Positions 1-7,135 of a stretch of 32,492 nucleotides of DNA are shown here, one piece after another. The stretch is taken from NCBI RefSeq assembly GCF_004345605.1, contig NZ_SLVY01000028.1:1-32492 (forward strand), written 5' to 3'. The position numbers and the translations under genes were made by a program. The stretch comes from Rhodococcus sp. SMB37 (GTDB taxonomy: Bacteria > Actinomycetota > Actinomycetes > Mycobacteriales > Mycobacteriaceae). Numbering within the stretch: the stretch's first letter is position 1; each line of letters begins with the position of its first letter. The notes below the pieces were generated by a model that was given only the letters and a program-made list of their open reading frames with translations, was not told the origin of the DNA and ran no database searches.

Positions 1-90
1 AATATCGCTGCGGCCTGCCGACGGTATCAACTCTGCATTCAGGATGCGATAGAACTGGTTCTCACCAGCGGAAAGACGACTTTGACGTGA
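1..90 (+). CDS. C-terminal end of an unidentified protein, cut by the window edge
   Basis: Frame 1 is open from the first base to a TGA at 88-90, giving 29 residues that end in a lysine- and threonine-rich tail (SGKTTLT). The fragment is too short to assign to a family. It is kept because the frame is open from the window start and the next credible gene begins only at 264. It could equally be a chance open frame. Confidence 0.25.
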   Translation, partial: NIAAACRRYQLCIQDAIELVLTSGKTTLT

Positions 91-263
91 CCCTGATGAG
101 AGGACTGAGCGGCTTGTGCGCGCGACAAACTACTTCGTGTACCACTTCGCGGGTAGGAGTGGACTGCGAAACGGCGCCGCTCTGCCGTAGGTCGCCGTCA
201 CGCCACGTGACGATATTCTTCCAACGCGGCTGGTCTGGTTTGTCTCCTATAGGCTTTTCGAAT

Positions 264-485
264 ATGAGTGCAGAAACGACGTCCACGATAACGCCTACGA
301 TCGAAGATCTCTTCAACGAGTACGACCAGTGGCGGGTGGTCCTTGATCAGGATTCCGATCAATTCGACACGATCTCCAAGATGGTGGCGCTCTACAGGTT
401 TGCGATCTCGCACTACAACGAGCCTGGCATCGAACTGCTTCTCCAAGCTATCGAGGCCGTTGAAGCGGCAGACAAGGACAGGTGA
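264..485 (+). CDS. small hypothetical protein, paralogue of the next gene
   Basis: This 73-residue acidic protein is of no family I recognise. The frame is open from 87, but the ATG at 264 was chosen because similarity to the next gene starts about a dozen residues after it and the upstream part looks non-coding. No strong ribosome-binding site precedes it. Aligned by eye, 24 of 51 residues match the product of 492-704, with a shared centre (ALY, AI.HYN) and a shared PGIELLL stretch near the C-terminus. No signal peptide or membrane segment is visible, so it is probably a small helical cytoplasmic protein. A 6-nt gap separates the two genes, implying co-transcription. An immunity or antitoxin-like role is only a guess from the neighbouring Abi-like gene. 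Confidence 0.55.
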   Translation: MSAETTSTITPTIEDLFNEYDQWRVVLDQDSDQFDTISKMVALYRFAISHYNEPGIELLLQAIEAVEAADKDR

Positions 486-491
486 CTTCTG

Positions 492-704
492 ATGTCAGAG
501 TCCGTACACGAAGACAAAGCGCTCGCCCTCGACGATCTCGTAGACGAGTTCGGGTATTGGAACAGATTGCCGGAGATCGAGTCCGATCGCTTTGGCTCGT
601 TCGCGCAGCTTGCGGCGTTGTACAAGTACGCAATCGCTCACTACAACGACCCTGGCATCGAACTACTCCTGGACGCGATCTCCGAAGCGCAAGCGCCTAA
701 CTGA
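492..704 (+). CDS. small hypothetical protein, tandem paralogue
   Basis: This 70-residue acidic protein is the second member of a tandem duplicated pair. It shares W, the ALY..AI.HYN block and PGIELLL with the preceding product. DNA identity is highest over the last third (around 405-445 against 630-665), so the duplication is probably fairly recent. It starts with ATG 6 nt after the previous stop. A stem-loop followed by a short T run lies 16 nt after the stop, so the pair probably forms its own transcript. The function is unknown and no catalytic motif is visible. Two co-transcribed diverged copies would fit subunits of a heteromer or immunity variants, but that is inference. Confidence 0.65.
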   Translation: MSESVHEDKALALDDLVDEFGYWNRLPEIESDRFGSFAQLAALYKYAIAHYNDPGIELLLDAISEAQAPN

Positions 705-719
705 ACAGCCGACGAGAAC

Positions 720-746
720 GCCCATCACCCGCATCAGGAGATGGGC
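720..746 (+). terminator. stem-loop after the small paralogue pair
   Basis: GCCCATC (720-726) pairs perfectly with GATGGGC (740-746) across a 13-nt loop and is followed by TTT. It lies 16 nt past the stop of the second small gene and is a weak intrinsic-terminator candidate. Confidence 0.45.
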
Positions 747-868
747 TTTCCCCTGTTGGATCCGGGTAGGTGACACACACGCAGCCGTCGTTCGAGAGCG
801 ACAGTCCAGTTGCGGGGTCGGTTGGCCGAAAGAGGCGCTAGTCAACTAGATTCCAGGAGAACGAAGAA

Positions 869-894
869 CCCCCGCGACCAAGCTGTCGCGGGGG
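869..894. terminator. perfect 10-bp GC-rich hairpin
   Basis: CCCCCGCGAC (869-878) and GTCGCGGGGG (885-894) form a perfect 10-bp stem with a 6-nt loop. No T run follows on either strand, so it may be a bidirectional transcription barrier rather than a classical rho-independent terminator. It sits between the small gene pair and the Abi-like gene, about 70 nt upstream of the latter's start. Confidence 0.5.
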
Positions 895-962
895 GATCTC
901 CATGTATTAACGAGGGACCTTGTCCTCGTACCTGGAACTAATGTTAACGGAGGACACGTCAG

Positions 963-1706
963 GTGCCAAGTCGGCAGACGATCGACGCAATCACGCAGAC
1001 CCTTCATCCGTCACGGTTTGGTACCTACCGTTCGCGTTGCAGCAATGATCCGTTGCGAGCGCTGGAGCTCTACCGCTGGAATCTCGAGCTCTCTGCAGCG
1101 TTTCAGCAAGTCCTCGCGGTAACAGAGGTCGCGCTTCGTAACGCCATCGATGGTGAACTGCGGGTATGGAACGGGACGCAACCCCACCACACGACGCCCG
1201 GCGTAACGCACGGAAAGGGATGGCTTTCTGATCCGGCTCGGCCGCTCAACTCGATGACCAAGGGTTCACGTCGGACTGCCAGGGAGCATGCAGAGGATGC
1301 CGTGACCGCGCGTGCCTTGCGGCATCCCCGCCACGGCGTTGCGGTCAATCACGATGACATGGTTACACAGTTAACGTTCGGTACCTGGGCAAAGCTGCTT
1401 CCTACGCCGGACCCGAAGGACAAGAACTACACGGGCAGGCAGGTTCTTTGGTCGGACGCACTCCACAGAGCTTTCCCTCATCGTAAAAGCGATCCGGACG
1501 GCTTCGGCGTCGCAGGCAGAACGACCCGACTGCATGCGTTGCGTAACCGCGTGTCACACATGGAACCGCTCCTCGACGTCAATGTGAAAGCCCGTCACAA
1601 CGACGCACTCCGCCTCATCGGTGCTGTCAGCCCGGAGGTTCGGGATTGGTGTTCGGGCATCAGCCGTGTCATTGACGTGCACAAAGCGTGCCCGATCGAT
1701 CGATGA
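963..1706 (+). CDS. Abi-like protein with a HEPN-type R-x4-H motif
   Basis: The 247-residue product resembles the Abi-like family associated with abortive phage infection. The N-terminal part has the typical ELYRWN...LSAAF block followed by EVALRNAI (about residues 36-65), the middle has LTFGTWAKLL (about 137-146), and LRNRVSHMEPL near residues 192-202 supplies the R-x4-H signature (RNRVSH) of HEPN ribonucleases. The start is the GTG at 963, preceded by GGAGGA at 949-954 with 8-nt spacing. Family knowledge suggests RNA cleavage leading to growth arrest after phage infection; activity here is inferred. The nearest genes are the tandem small paralogues upstream, separated by a hairpin, so co-regulation is uncertain. 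The family name may differ between databases, but the HEPN motif is clear. Confidence 0.75.
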   Translation: MPSRQTIDAITQTLHPSRFGTYRSRCSNDPLRALELYRWNLELSAAFQQVLAVTEVALRNAIDGELRVWNGTQPHHTTPGVTHGKGWLSDPARPLNSMTKGSRRTAREHAEDAVTARALRHPRHGVAVNHDDMVTQLTFGTWAKLLPTPDPKDKNYTGRQVLWSDALHRAFPHRKSDPDGFGVAGRTTRLHALRNRVSHMEPLLDVNVKARHNDALRLIGAVSPEVRDWCSGISRVIDVHKACPIDR

Positions 1707-1981
1707 CCTGGGCTCGCTTCTAGTGGGGGTTGGGCAAGCTCGCCTCGATGGCTTGAAGAAATTGATGTTCTGGCTGCGCGCGATGTGTGCACTCATCGCA
1801 TGCACTGCATGCAGGATGCCATACGCAACGTGTTGAAGTTGTGTCCGCGGGACACCTCGTGGCGTGCCGGGTCATTGTTCGATGCTTCACCCGGGGGCGT
1901 CTACTGCCCATACGTGTAGCGCACGTCAGCGTTGATCAAGGTGCCGATACGTTGACATATACGGCGGAACTGCCGGTCCTC

Positions 1982-2080
1982 GGGCGCCGGCTGGTTACGC
2001 TGCTTCGACGCGATGACTGGTACGCGAGCCAGGCTGCCAACCACGGCTGGTCCCGCGCCACACTCGTCCATCACATCACC
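1982..2080 (+). pseudogene. remnant resembling the YhcG/DUF1016 nuclease N-terminus
   Basis: About 33 codons read like the hallmark N-terminal segment of YhcG-type (DUF1016) proteins: LGRRLVTLL, then WYASQA, then NHGWSRATLVHHI, matching the family pattern WY..QA..NGWSR.VL..QI. Neither the preceding helix nor the PD-(D/E)XK nuclease domain can be read in frame, and an IS256 end begins at 2138, so only a fragment remains. YhcG-like proteins are often found in defence islands near restriction systems. The rest of 1707-2137 holds no gene I can support. It includes a short repeat-like GCATGCACTGCATGC around 1799-1813. Confidence 0.4.
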
Positions 2081-2137
2081 TCGGATCGGCACGATAGTGC
2101 CCCGTGGAGTGGTGGACTTCGGATCGGCTCGCGGGAT

Positions 2138-2157
2138 GCGCGGTGATCAACGAGTCA
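2138..2157. repeat. IS256 terminal inverted repeat, low-coordinate end
   Basis: GCGCGGTGATCAACGAGTCA matches the reverse complement of 6618-6637 at 17 of 20 positions. It lies 9 nt beyond the end of the transposase coding sequence. Confidence 0.65.
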
Positions 2158-2166
2158 TGCGGAATA

Positions 2167-2401
2167 CTATGCTGTTTCGCTCGCTCCGGTCAACGACAAC
2201 ACCGCCTCGGTAGCCTGCTGCTTCGCCGCGATCACCGCTCGGAGCTCATCCATACTCACATCCGAGACATACCGGCGGGTGACCTGCCACTCGTCGTGCT
2301 GCTCGATGACCACCGCAGTCGCCAACCGCAGAAACGCAGCCGGGTTCGGGAAGATCTCCACGACATCGGCTCGACGCTTGATTTCCTTGTTCAACCGCTC
2401 G
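2167..2401 (-). pseudogene. IS256 transposase, C-terminal part
   Basis: This is the 3' portion of the interrupted transposase. It reads [20 protein letters not shown] and continues about 55 residues to the stop at 2167. The [10 protein letters not shown] block is a strongly conserved IS256-family feature and carries the glutamate that I take to be the third residue of the DDE triad. It lacks the first two catalytic aspartates, which lie on the other side of the insert. It has no start of its own that would give a functional protein. Confidence 0.85.
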
Positions 2402-2415
2402 ATTATCCGGCCCTC
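2399..2415. repeat. inverted repeat at the tnpB-side end of the Tn554-like element
   Basis: TCGATTATCCGGCCCTC matches the reverse complement of 5553-5569 (TCGGTTAACCGGCCCTC) at 15 of 17 positions. The first few bases may belong to the target gene. The inner 13 bp (2403-2415) match at 12 of 13. Confidence 0.7.
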
Positions 2416-2448
2416 AGGAACAGATCAACCCCTGGTTGCCGATTTGGG

Positions 2449-4404
2449 TCAACGGTCGAGACGCTGCAAGTGGTCGGTCAAGGCGTCAGCGACGCGATGG
2501 TGACGGGCCGCTTCATCGGGCCAACCACGGCCGTGGGCATCGACCTCGAGTGCCTCGACGTCGGTGCGTTGCGCCTCGAGCGCGCCGCGGAACTCCGGTC
2601 CGGTGACGAAGTTGTCGCAGGTCTCGCAGATATTGGCATAAGGACACGCACCCGCACTCTCGTGACGGGAACAGTAACCATGGGCAACACGCGTTTTGAG
2701 CATCTCACTGCCGAGCCAACTCACCGCATCAGGGACAATAGGTCTGCCGACCGGCGTGAGCGTGAACCGCCGCCGCATCTTGCCCATTGCCTGGTCGTAG
2801 GCATCACGCAACGTCGGCGAAGCCAACGTGGCGTAACGCAAAGTCATCTGCGGAGTGACATGCCCTAGCAACGCCATCAACGCCTGCAGGCTCATCCCGG
2901 CGTTGGCCAGTTCGGTAGCCCAAGTATGTCGCAGCTGATGCGGCGTCACCACCAACGGCGCACCCCCGGCCCCGCGCAGTCCGCACGCCTCGACGGCGTC
3001 AAGTAGCCCGTTGCGCAGCCGAGTCTGGCTGAGACGGCGACCGTGCGCGACGAACAGGAAATCGGTCAACTCTCCGGTGCGGGCGTGCGACAGCGGCCGG
3101 CAGATTCCACGCCCGCCGGTCCACTCGTCCAACGCGGCGATCGTGGCGGCCGAGAGCGGGACCATGCGTTCGGTGGCGAGTTTGCCCAACGGAACCTTCA
3201 ACCAGGTCCCAGCGGGACCGTAGTCGATGACGCTGCCGAGTTCGAGATCCAGTAGCTCCCCAACCCGCAGACCAGCTCCGCGCAGCACGATCAACCCGAT
3301 ACGAGCGAATGAATCATCCAGCTGGGACACCGCATTCATCACCGCGGCATCGATGTCGGGCGGCAATGCCCGCGGAAGTGGTTGATCGAGTTTGGGGACG
3401 TCGGCAGCGAAGACCAGACGGCGAGGCGGGGCCTGCTCCCAACCCCATTCGGTGATGTCGTCGAACAGATTGCGCACGCTCAACACCGTCGATTGGATCA
3501 CGGCCTTGGAGATGGTGCGTCCGGCGCCGGCCGCGGCGCGTTGCCCCCGCCAGGTGCGGGTGCGATTCCAGACCAGGAAGCCCTCGATGTGACTGCGATC
3601 CAGATCCTCGAGGGAGACGACGTCGGGATGGTGGATGGTGAGGTAGTCCGCGAACGGCAGCAGATCGTTGATCAACGATTCGACGGACTTCGGGCGCAGC
3701 ACCGCAGCCCGGACGGTGACGTAACGCAACAGGGCCTCGCGGATCGGATCGGCCATCGGGGCGTCGGCGAAGCGCTGGGCATAGCTGCGGGCCCACGGCC
3801 GGCGCCGTGGTGGGGTATCGACGATGCGGGCCTGGAACAGCATCTGCCGCAGCCCTGCAATCCGGTTGCGGTAGGCGCGCTTCGATGTTGCCGGAATCGA
3901 CTGTGTGGCAGCCAATGCAGCATCGAATTCGTCGACGGTATCGGAGCTCACGCCGCTGACGAGGCCGCCGTGCCAGGCGAGCAGCACTGCCAGGCATTCA
4001 CCCAGGACCGTCTCGACCCATTGCGGTGTCCACCCCAAGGCGAGCCCGGCGGCCCGGACGGCAGCGAACCCGTCCGGGTCGCGGTCCTCGACGGCCCGGC
4101 CGAGACCGGTGAGGTTCTTCACGGCCGCGAGTTCGAGGTCCAGCCGCAGGTCGCCGCGTCCGATGAGATGACACAGCAGTGGCCACGCCCCGGTGCTGCG
4201 CAGTTCGGCCAGTCGCTCGGCCGCCGGTCGGGTCATCCAGTCCCGCAGGTCCGGATGCGCGGTCAGGAAGGTCGTCGCAATGAGGGTGCGAGCGCGCACC
4301 GACCTGCCACTGAGCCCGAGGGCGGCAACATGATCGAGGTAGTCGGTGAGCACCGCAACGGGCCCGGCCGGCAGGACGACCGTCGCCACCACCGCGGTGC
4401 TCAT
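2449..4404 (-). CDS. tnpB: large tyrosine recombinase, Tn554 TnpB-like
   Basis: This 651-residue DNA recombinase is proposed to act with the upstream TnpA-like protein in excision and integration. The start is the ATG at 4404, overlapping the tnpA stop by 4 nt (ATGA). The frame is open further upstream, but that part is a shadow of tnpA. The C-terminal catalytic domain holds the arginine in GAGLRVGELLDLEL, HQLRH, LLGH and the tyrosine nucleophile in MTLRYATL. After the catalytic domain is a cysteine-rich tail (YCSRH...ACPYANICETC) with four cysteines and a histidine, typical of this subfamily and perhaps zinc-binding. The N-terminal half contains a SAM-like core-binding domain, as expected for an element-encoded recombinase. 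All active-site residues are present, so it looks intact. Confidence 0.85.
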   Translation of the reverse strand: MSTAVVATVVLPAGPVAVLTDYLDHVAALGLSGRSVRARTLIATTFLTAHPDLRDWMTRPAAERLAELRSTGAWPLLCHLIGRGDLRLDLELAAVKNLTGLGRAVEDRDPDGFAAVRAAGLALGWTPQWVETVLGECLAVLLAWHGGLVSGVSSDTVDEFDAALAATQSIPATSKRAYRNRIAGLRQMLFQARIVDTPPRRRPWARSYAQRFADAPMADPIREALLRYVTVRAAVLRPKSVESLINDLLPFADYLTIHHPDVVSLEDLDRSHIEGFLVWNRTRTWRGQRAAAGAGRTISKAVIQSTVLSVRNLFDDITEWGWEQAPPRRLVFAADVPKLDQPLPRALPPDIDAAVMNAVSQLDDSFARIGLIVLRGAGLRVGELLDLELGSVIDYGPAGTWLKVPLGKLATERMVPLSAATIAALDEWTGGRGICRPLSHARTGELTDFLFVAHGRRLSQTRLRNGLLDAVEACGLRGAGGAPLVVTPHQLRHTWATELANAGMSLQALMALLGHVTPQMTLRYATLASPTLRDAYDQAMGKMRRRFTLTPVGRPIVPDAVSWLGSEMLKTRVAHGYCSRHESAGACPYANICETCDNFVTGPEFRGALEAQRTDVEALEVDAHGRGWPDEAARHHRVADALTDHLQRLDR

Positions 4405-5495
4405 TGTCGTGTTCCGGCGAAGCTGGCGCGGGCCGCGCCGTATTCGGCGGCGAGCTGCTCGACCGACAGATGCACATATCCGGCAGTGGTGTCCGGAGAT
4501 ACATGCCCCATCAACTCCCTCAGCACCATCAGATCGATTCCAGCGGAAGCGAGTTCGGTGCCATAGGTGTGGCGCAGTCGGTGCGGACGCACCCTCGTCG
4601 CGCCGGAGAGGTCCCGGTGCCGCCGAAACAGTGACCGCAGTCCGGCCTCGGTGACCGGCGCCCCCGCGCTGGGACCGCGCAGCACCACGAAACACTCCTC
4701 GGTCGCCAACCCTGGTGGCCGTTCGAGGCGCAGATAGGCCGACAGTTCGGTGAAGAACACCGCATCGACCGGCACCACCCGTTCCTTCGAACCTTTGCCG
4801 AGCACCCGGAGTCGTCGCCGACCGAAATCGACGTCGGCCAACCTCAGGGATCGCACCTCGGCGTTGCGCAGCCCACCGAACAGCATCGCCCACACCATCG
4901 CCCGATCTCGATGGGTGCGTAGCGATGCTGCGAATTGCTCTATCGCGTCGGCGTCGAGGGATTCGGGCAGCAACCGCGGTTGGCGTACCAGCCTGCCTCC
5001 GGTCCGGGGCCGGCCGGGGCCAAGGTGTCCGAGCAGTCCTTGCGCTGGTGGTCGCAGTCCCTGCCCGCGCCGCGGTGAGGGCACCGGATTGTCGGAGCGT
5101 ATCCCGGTCATCACCAGGTATTCGAACAACGCCCGTATCGCCGCGACTCGTCGGTTGATCGTCGATGCCGCAGTGCCCCGATTACCTCGTGTCGCCATGC
5201 CTGGGCGGGCTTCGCGGCGCACGTTCTGCCAGTCGACCCACTCGAACACTGTTACTGGCGTCACCGCAGCTACCGCGAGGTCGCGATCGAGCAGGAACCG
5301 GGCCAGATTGAGCACGTCGAACGCATATGCCCGCACCGTTGCCGCACTGAATCCGCGTCCGGCCAGATGCGTCAGGAACGCGTTCGCTGCTGCGCATCCT
5401 TCCCACTGGCCGTCGATCACATGCCCGTTGCCGCTGATGCGCACCCGAACGGTCATCGCCCGCCGCCTTTCGATCGGAGTCGACACCGCCAGCAT
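4401..5495 (-). CDS. tnpA: tyrosine recombinase/integrase, Tn554 TnpA-like
   Basis: The 364-residue product has an N-terminal core-binding domain (AAANAFLTHLAGRGFSAATV, about residues 35-54) and a C-terminal catalytic domain with LFGGLRNAEVRSLRL (Arg I), PHRLRHTYGTELA (His-x-x-Arg-His type box), LRELMGHVSPDTT and the nucleophile in AGYVHLS. It cuts and rejoins DNA through a 3'-phosphotyrosine link. A second ATG lies 13 codons in (5456), preceded by GAAAGG at good spacing, and may be the true start. It is translationally coupled to tnpB through ATGA. The gene lies about 75 nt inside the high-coordinate terminus of its element, so its promoter is probably in that terminus. Confidence 0.88.
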   Translation of the reverse strand: MLAVSTPIERRRAMTVRVRISGNGHVIDGQWEGCAAANAFLTHLAGRGFSAATVRAYAFDVLNLARFLLDRDLAVAAVTPVTVFEWVDWQNVRREARPGMATRGNRGTAASTINRRVAAIRALFEYLVMTGIRSDNPVPSPRRGQGLRPPAQGLLGHLGPGRPRTGGRLVRQPRLLPESLDADAIEQFAASLRTHRDRAMVWAMLFGGLRNAEVRSLRLADVDFGRRRLRVLGKGSKERVVPVDAVFFTELSAYLRLERPPGLATEECFVVLRGPSAGAPVTEAGLRSLFRRHRDLSGATRVRPHRLRHTYGTELASAGIDLMVLRELMGHVSPDTTAGYVHLSVEQLAAEYGAARASFAGTRQ

Positions 5496-5552
5496 GCGCC
5501 TGGTATCACCGGCGGTCCCGGACCTCAGGCTGCAACCGTGATCGTGTCGTGG

Positions 5553-5569
5553 GAGGGCCGGTTAACCGA
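5553..5569. repeat. inverted repeat at the tnpA-side end of the Tn554-like element
   Basis: GAGGGCCGGTTAACCGA is the inverted partner of 2399-2415, with 15 of 17 bases matching. It is itself partly palindromic around CCGGTTAACCG, which could be a recombinase-binding arm. Confidence 0.7.
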
Positions 5570-5570
5570 T

Positions 5571-6583
5571 ATCGGATTATTGGACCACACCTTCTGCCAA
5601 TGAGCCTTCGGAAAAGCGGTGAACGCCAACACATCATGCTTCGCCGACTCCATCAACGCCGCGGCCTTCGGAAACGACCCGGCGAACGTGTCGGTGACCT
5701 GATCCCACTGCGCAGCGACCTCGATCGGGTCGGTATGCGCGAATATCGTCTTGACCGCCGCCATCACCGGCGGCACATGCTTCGTCCCGACCGTCGCCCG
5801 AATGTTCCGCATGAAATGCACCCGGCACCGCTGCCAGGATGAACCCGTGAACTGCTGCGCAATGGCAGCTTTGAGCCCGCTGTGCGCATCGGAGATCACC
5901 AAATGCACCCCGGACAGTCCCCGACCCCGCAACCCGACCAAGAACTCCCGCCAGAACTCGTAGGATTCACTGTCCCCGACGGCGGTGCCGAGCACCTCAC
6001 GACTGCCGTCGATCGACACCCCGGTCGCGACCACCAACGCCTGCGAGACCACGTGCGCACCGACACGAACTTTGCAGAAGGTGGCATCGAGGAACACGTA
6101 CGGGAAGGTGGTGTGCGTCAGGGTGCGTTCCCGGAACCGGGCGATCTCGGCGTCCAGACCTGCGCAGATCCGCGAGACCTCCGATTTCGAAATTCCGGAT
6201 TCGACCCCGAGGGCGCCGACCAGGTCGTCGACGCTGCGGGTGGACACCCCGTGCACGTAGGCCTCCATCACCACCGCGTAGAGAGCCTTGTCGATCCGTC
6301 GACGGCGTTCGAGCAGGGAGGGGAAGAACGAGCCGGAGCGTAGCTTGGGGATCTTGACCTCGACATCACCGCTGGTGGTGGCGACGGTCTTGGTGCGATG
6401 TCCGTTGCGGTGGGTGGTGCGCTGCTCGGTGCGTTCGTAGCGGCCGGCACCGAGTTTCTCGGTGGCTTCGGCTTCGATCAGGGCCTGTAGTCCGGTGCGG
6501 ATCAGTTCGGCGAACACATTGGCGGTATCGGCGCCCTTGAGTGCGTCGAGTTGAGCGAGCAGGGCAGAATGGTCGTGGGTCAT
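5571..6583 (-). pseudogene. IS256 transposase, N-terminal part
   Basis: This is the 5' portion (about 337 residues) of the IS256-family transposase, from the ATG at 6583. Family motifs are clear: the substrate-recognition start (TGLQALIEAEATEKLGAGRYERT), FLDATFCKVR with the first catalytic Asp, LVISDAHSGL with the second Asp, and the family C/H motif in WQRCRVHFMRN. Reading ends at WSNNP, where the Tn554-like element begins; the open frame continues 15 codons into that element, stopping at 5525. Without the [10 protein letters not shown] segment the product should be inactive for transposition. Upstream lies only the IS inverted repeat. Confidence 0.9.
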
Positions 6584-6617
6584 CGCGTAGCTGCTTTCTG
6601 TGAGTCACTTTGGTCGG

Positions 6618-6637
6618 TAACTCGTTGATCACTACGC
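6618..6637. repeat. IS256 terminal inverted repeat, high-coordinate end
   Basis: TAACTCGTTGATCACTACGC is the inverted partner of 2138-2157 (17 of 20). It lies 34 nt upstream of the transposase start. Confidence 0.65.
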
Positions 6638-6793
6638 GATGGCCCACTCTTACCGAGGGATCGACACGCCGTGGACCTGCCCGGATGTCCTCACCGGATT
6701 CCCACCACCCCATGGGACTCTCCCATCGGCACCTGCGCGTCGGCGCCGCACCTTCACTTTGAGATGTCGAGCATGCGGATAACCATAGACACC

Positions 6794-7093
6794 CTACGAC
6801 CGCAGCTCCTTGGTGGGGAACACCGTGCGCATCTCGATCCGGGTCGCCACACCGTCGGGCTCGAACGTCAGGATCGACTCGAGGGCGTTCCGGTCGCCGC
6901 GGAACTCACCGTGGCGCAGCGTGATCCGATCCGGCAGGGTGATCTCGGTCCAGGAGATCCACTCCTGATAGCCTGTTCCGTCCGGTCCGTGCATCACGAA
7001 GTCCCATACCCCGCCGACGCGGAACTCGAACGTCCGCGTGGTGGTGAATCCCTCCGGCCCCCACCACCGCGAAACGTCCGCTGAGGATGAGTG
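6794..7093 (-). pseudogene. SRPBCC/AHSA1-like protein fragment, truncated at both ends
   Basis: The frame reads WWGPEGFTTT, GGVWDFVMHGPDG, WISWTEI, LTFEPDGVATRIEM and FPTKELRS, the standard sequence of AHSA1/START-like (SRPBCC) proteins of about 150 residues that form a helix-grip ligand-binding fold. The first 30 or so residues before WWGPEG are missing, with an in-frame stop at 7094-7096 and no start codon before the core. The C-terminal helix after FPTKE is replaced by a premature stop. Both ends are therefore lost and no functional product is expected. The gene lies next to the IS256 right end and antisense to the MaoC-like gene. Confidence 0.75.
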
Positions 7094-7135
7094 TCATACT
7101 GCCGAATCCCTGATCGATCGTGCCCTCAAGACACC

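Larger units (their letters stand above)
2402..5570 (-). mobile_element. Tn554-like element with two tyrosine recombinases
   Basis: This 3,169-bp insertion carries two overlapping tyrosine recombinase genes, of 364 and 651 residues. That matches the known tnpA-tnpB layout of Tn554 (about 361 and 630 residues); no tnpC-sized gene follows tnpB. Deleting 2402-5570 joins CCGAT to CGAGCGG on the minus strand and restores the conserved [14 protein letters not shown] of the host transposase in frame. No target duplication is needed, as expected of conservative recombinase-mediated insertion. The boundary can slide by 2 nt because AT flanks both sides. The ends carry a 17-bp imperfect inverted repeat. 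No cargo gene is present. The two-gene content and gene sizes argue against a three-recombinase RIT element. Confidence 0.8.
2138..6637 (-). mobile_element. IS256-family element interrupted by a Tn554-like insertion
   Basis: A transposase of the IS256 family is encoded on the minus strand in two pieces (6583-5571 and 2401-2167), separated by a two-recombinase element. Imperfect 20-bp inverted repeats (17 of 20 matching) lie at 2138-2157 and 6618-6637. Subtracting the 3,169-bp insert leaves 1,331 bp, the usual size of IS256-family elements. No clear 8-9 bp target duplication is visible outside the repeats, so the exact tips may lie a few bases away or the flanks may have been rearranged. The left flank is a YhcG-like remnant and the right flank a truncated SRPBCC gene, so the IS sits at a junction between unrelated segments. 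Confidence 0.8.

Noticed and set aside
264..704. The two small genes as a toxin-antitoxin pair
   Set aside because: Both proteins are acidic and homologous to each other, whereas toxin and antitoxin are normally unrelated, and no toxin motif is visible.
3382..4566. A 394-codon open frame on the plus strand opposite tnpB
   Set aside because: It is antisense to a clear recombinase gene, has no family motif, and is a typical GC-rich shadow frame.
2402..5570. A RIT element (trio of tyrosine recombinases)
   Set aside because: Only two recombinase genes are present, and their sizes match Tn554 TnpA and TnpB; no third recombinase fits within the insert.
6712..6726. Palindrome ATGGGA-CTC-TCCCAT near the IS256 right end
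   Set aside because: The arms are only 6 bp, and there is no second copy or regulated gene in a suitable place. Partial likeness to the IS21 repeat CATGGGACC seems accidental.
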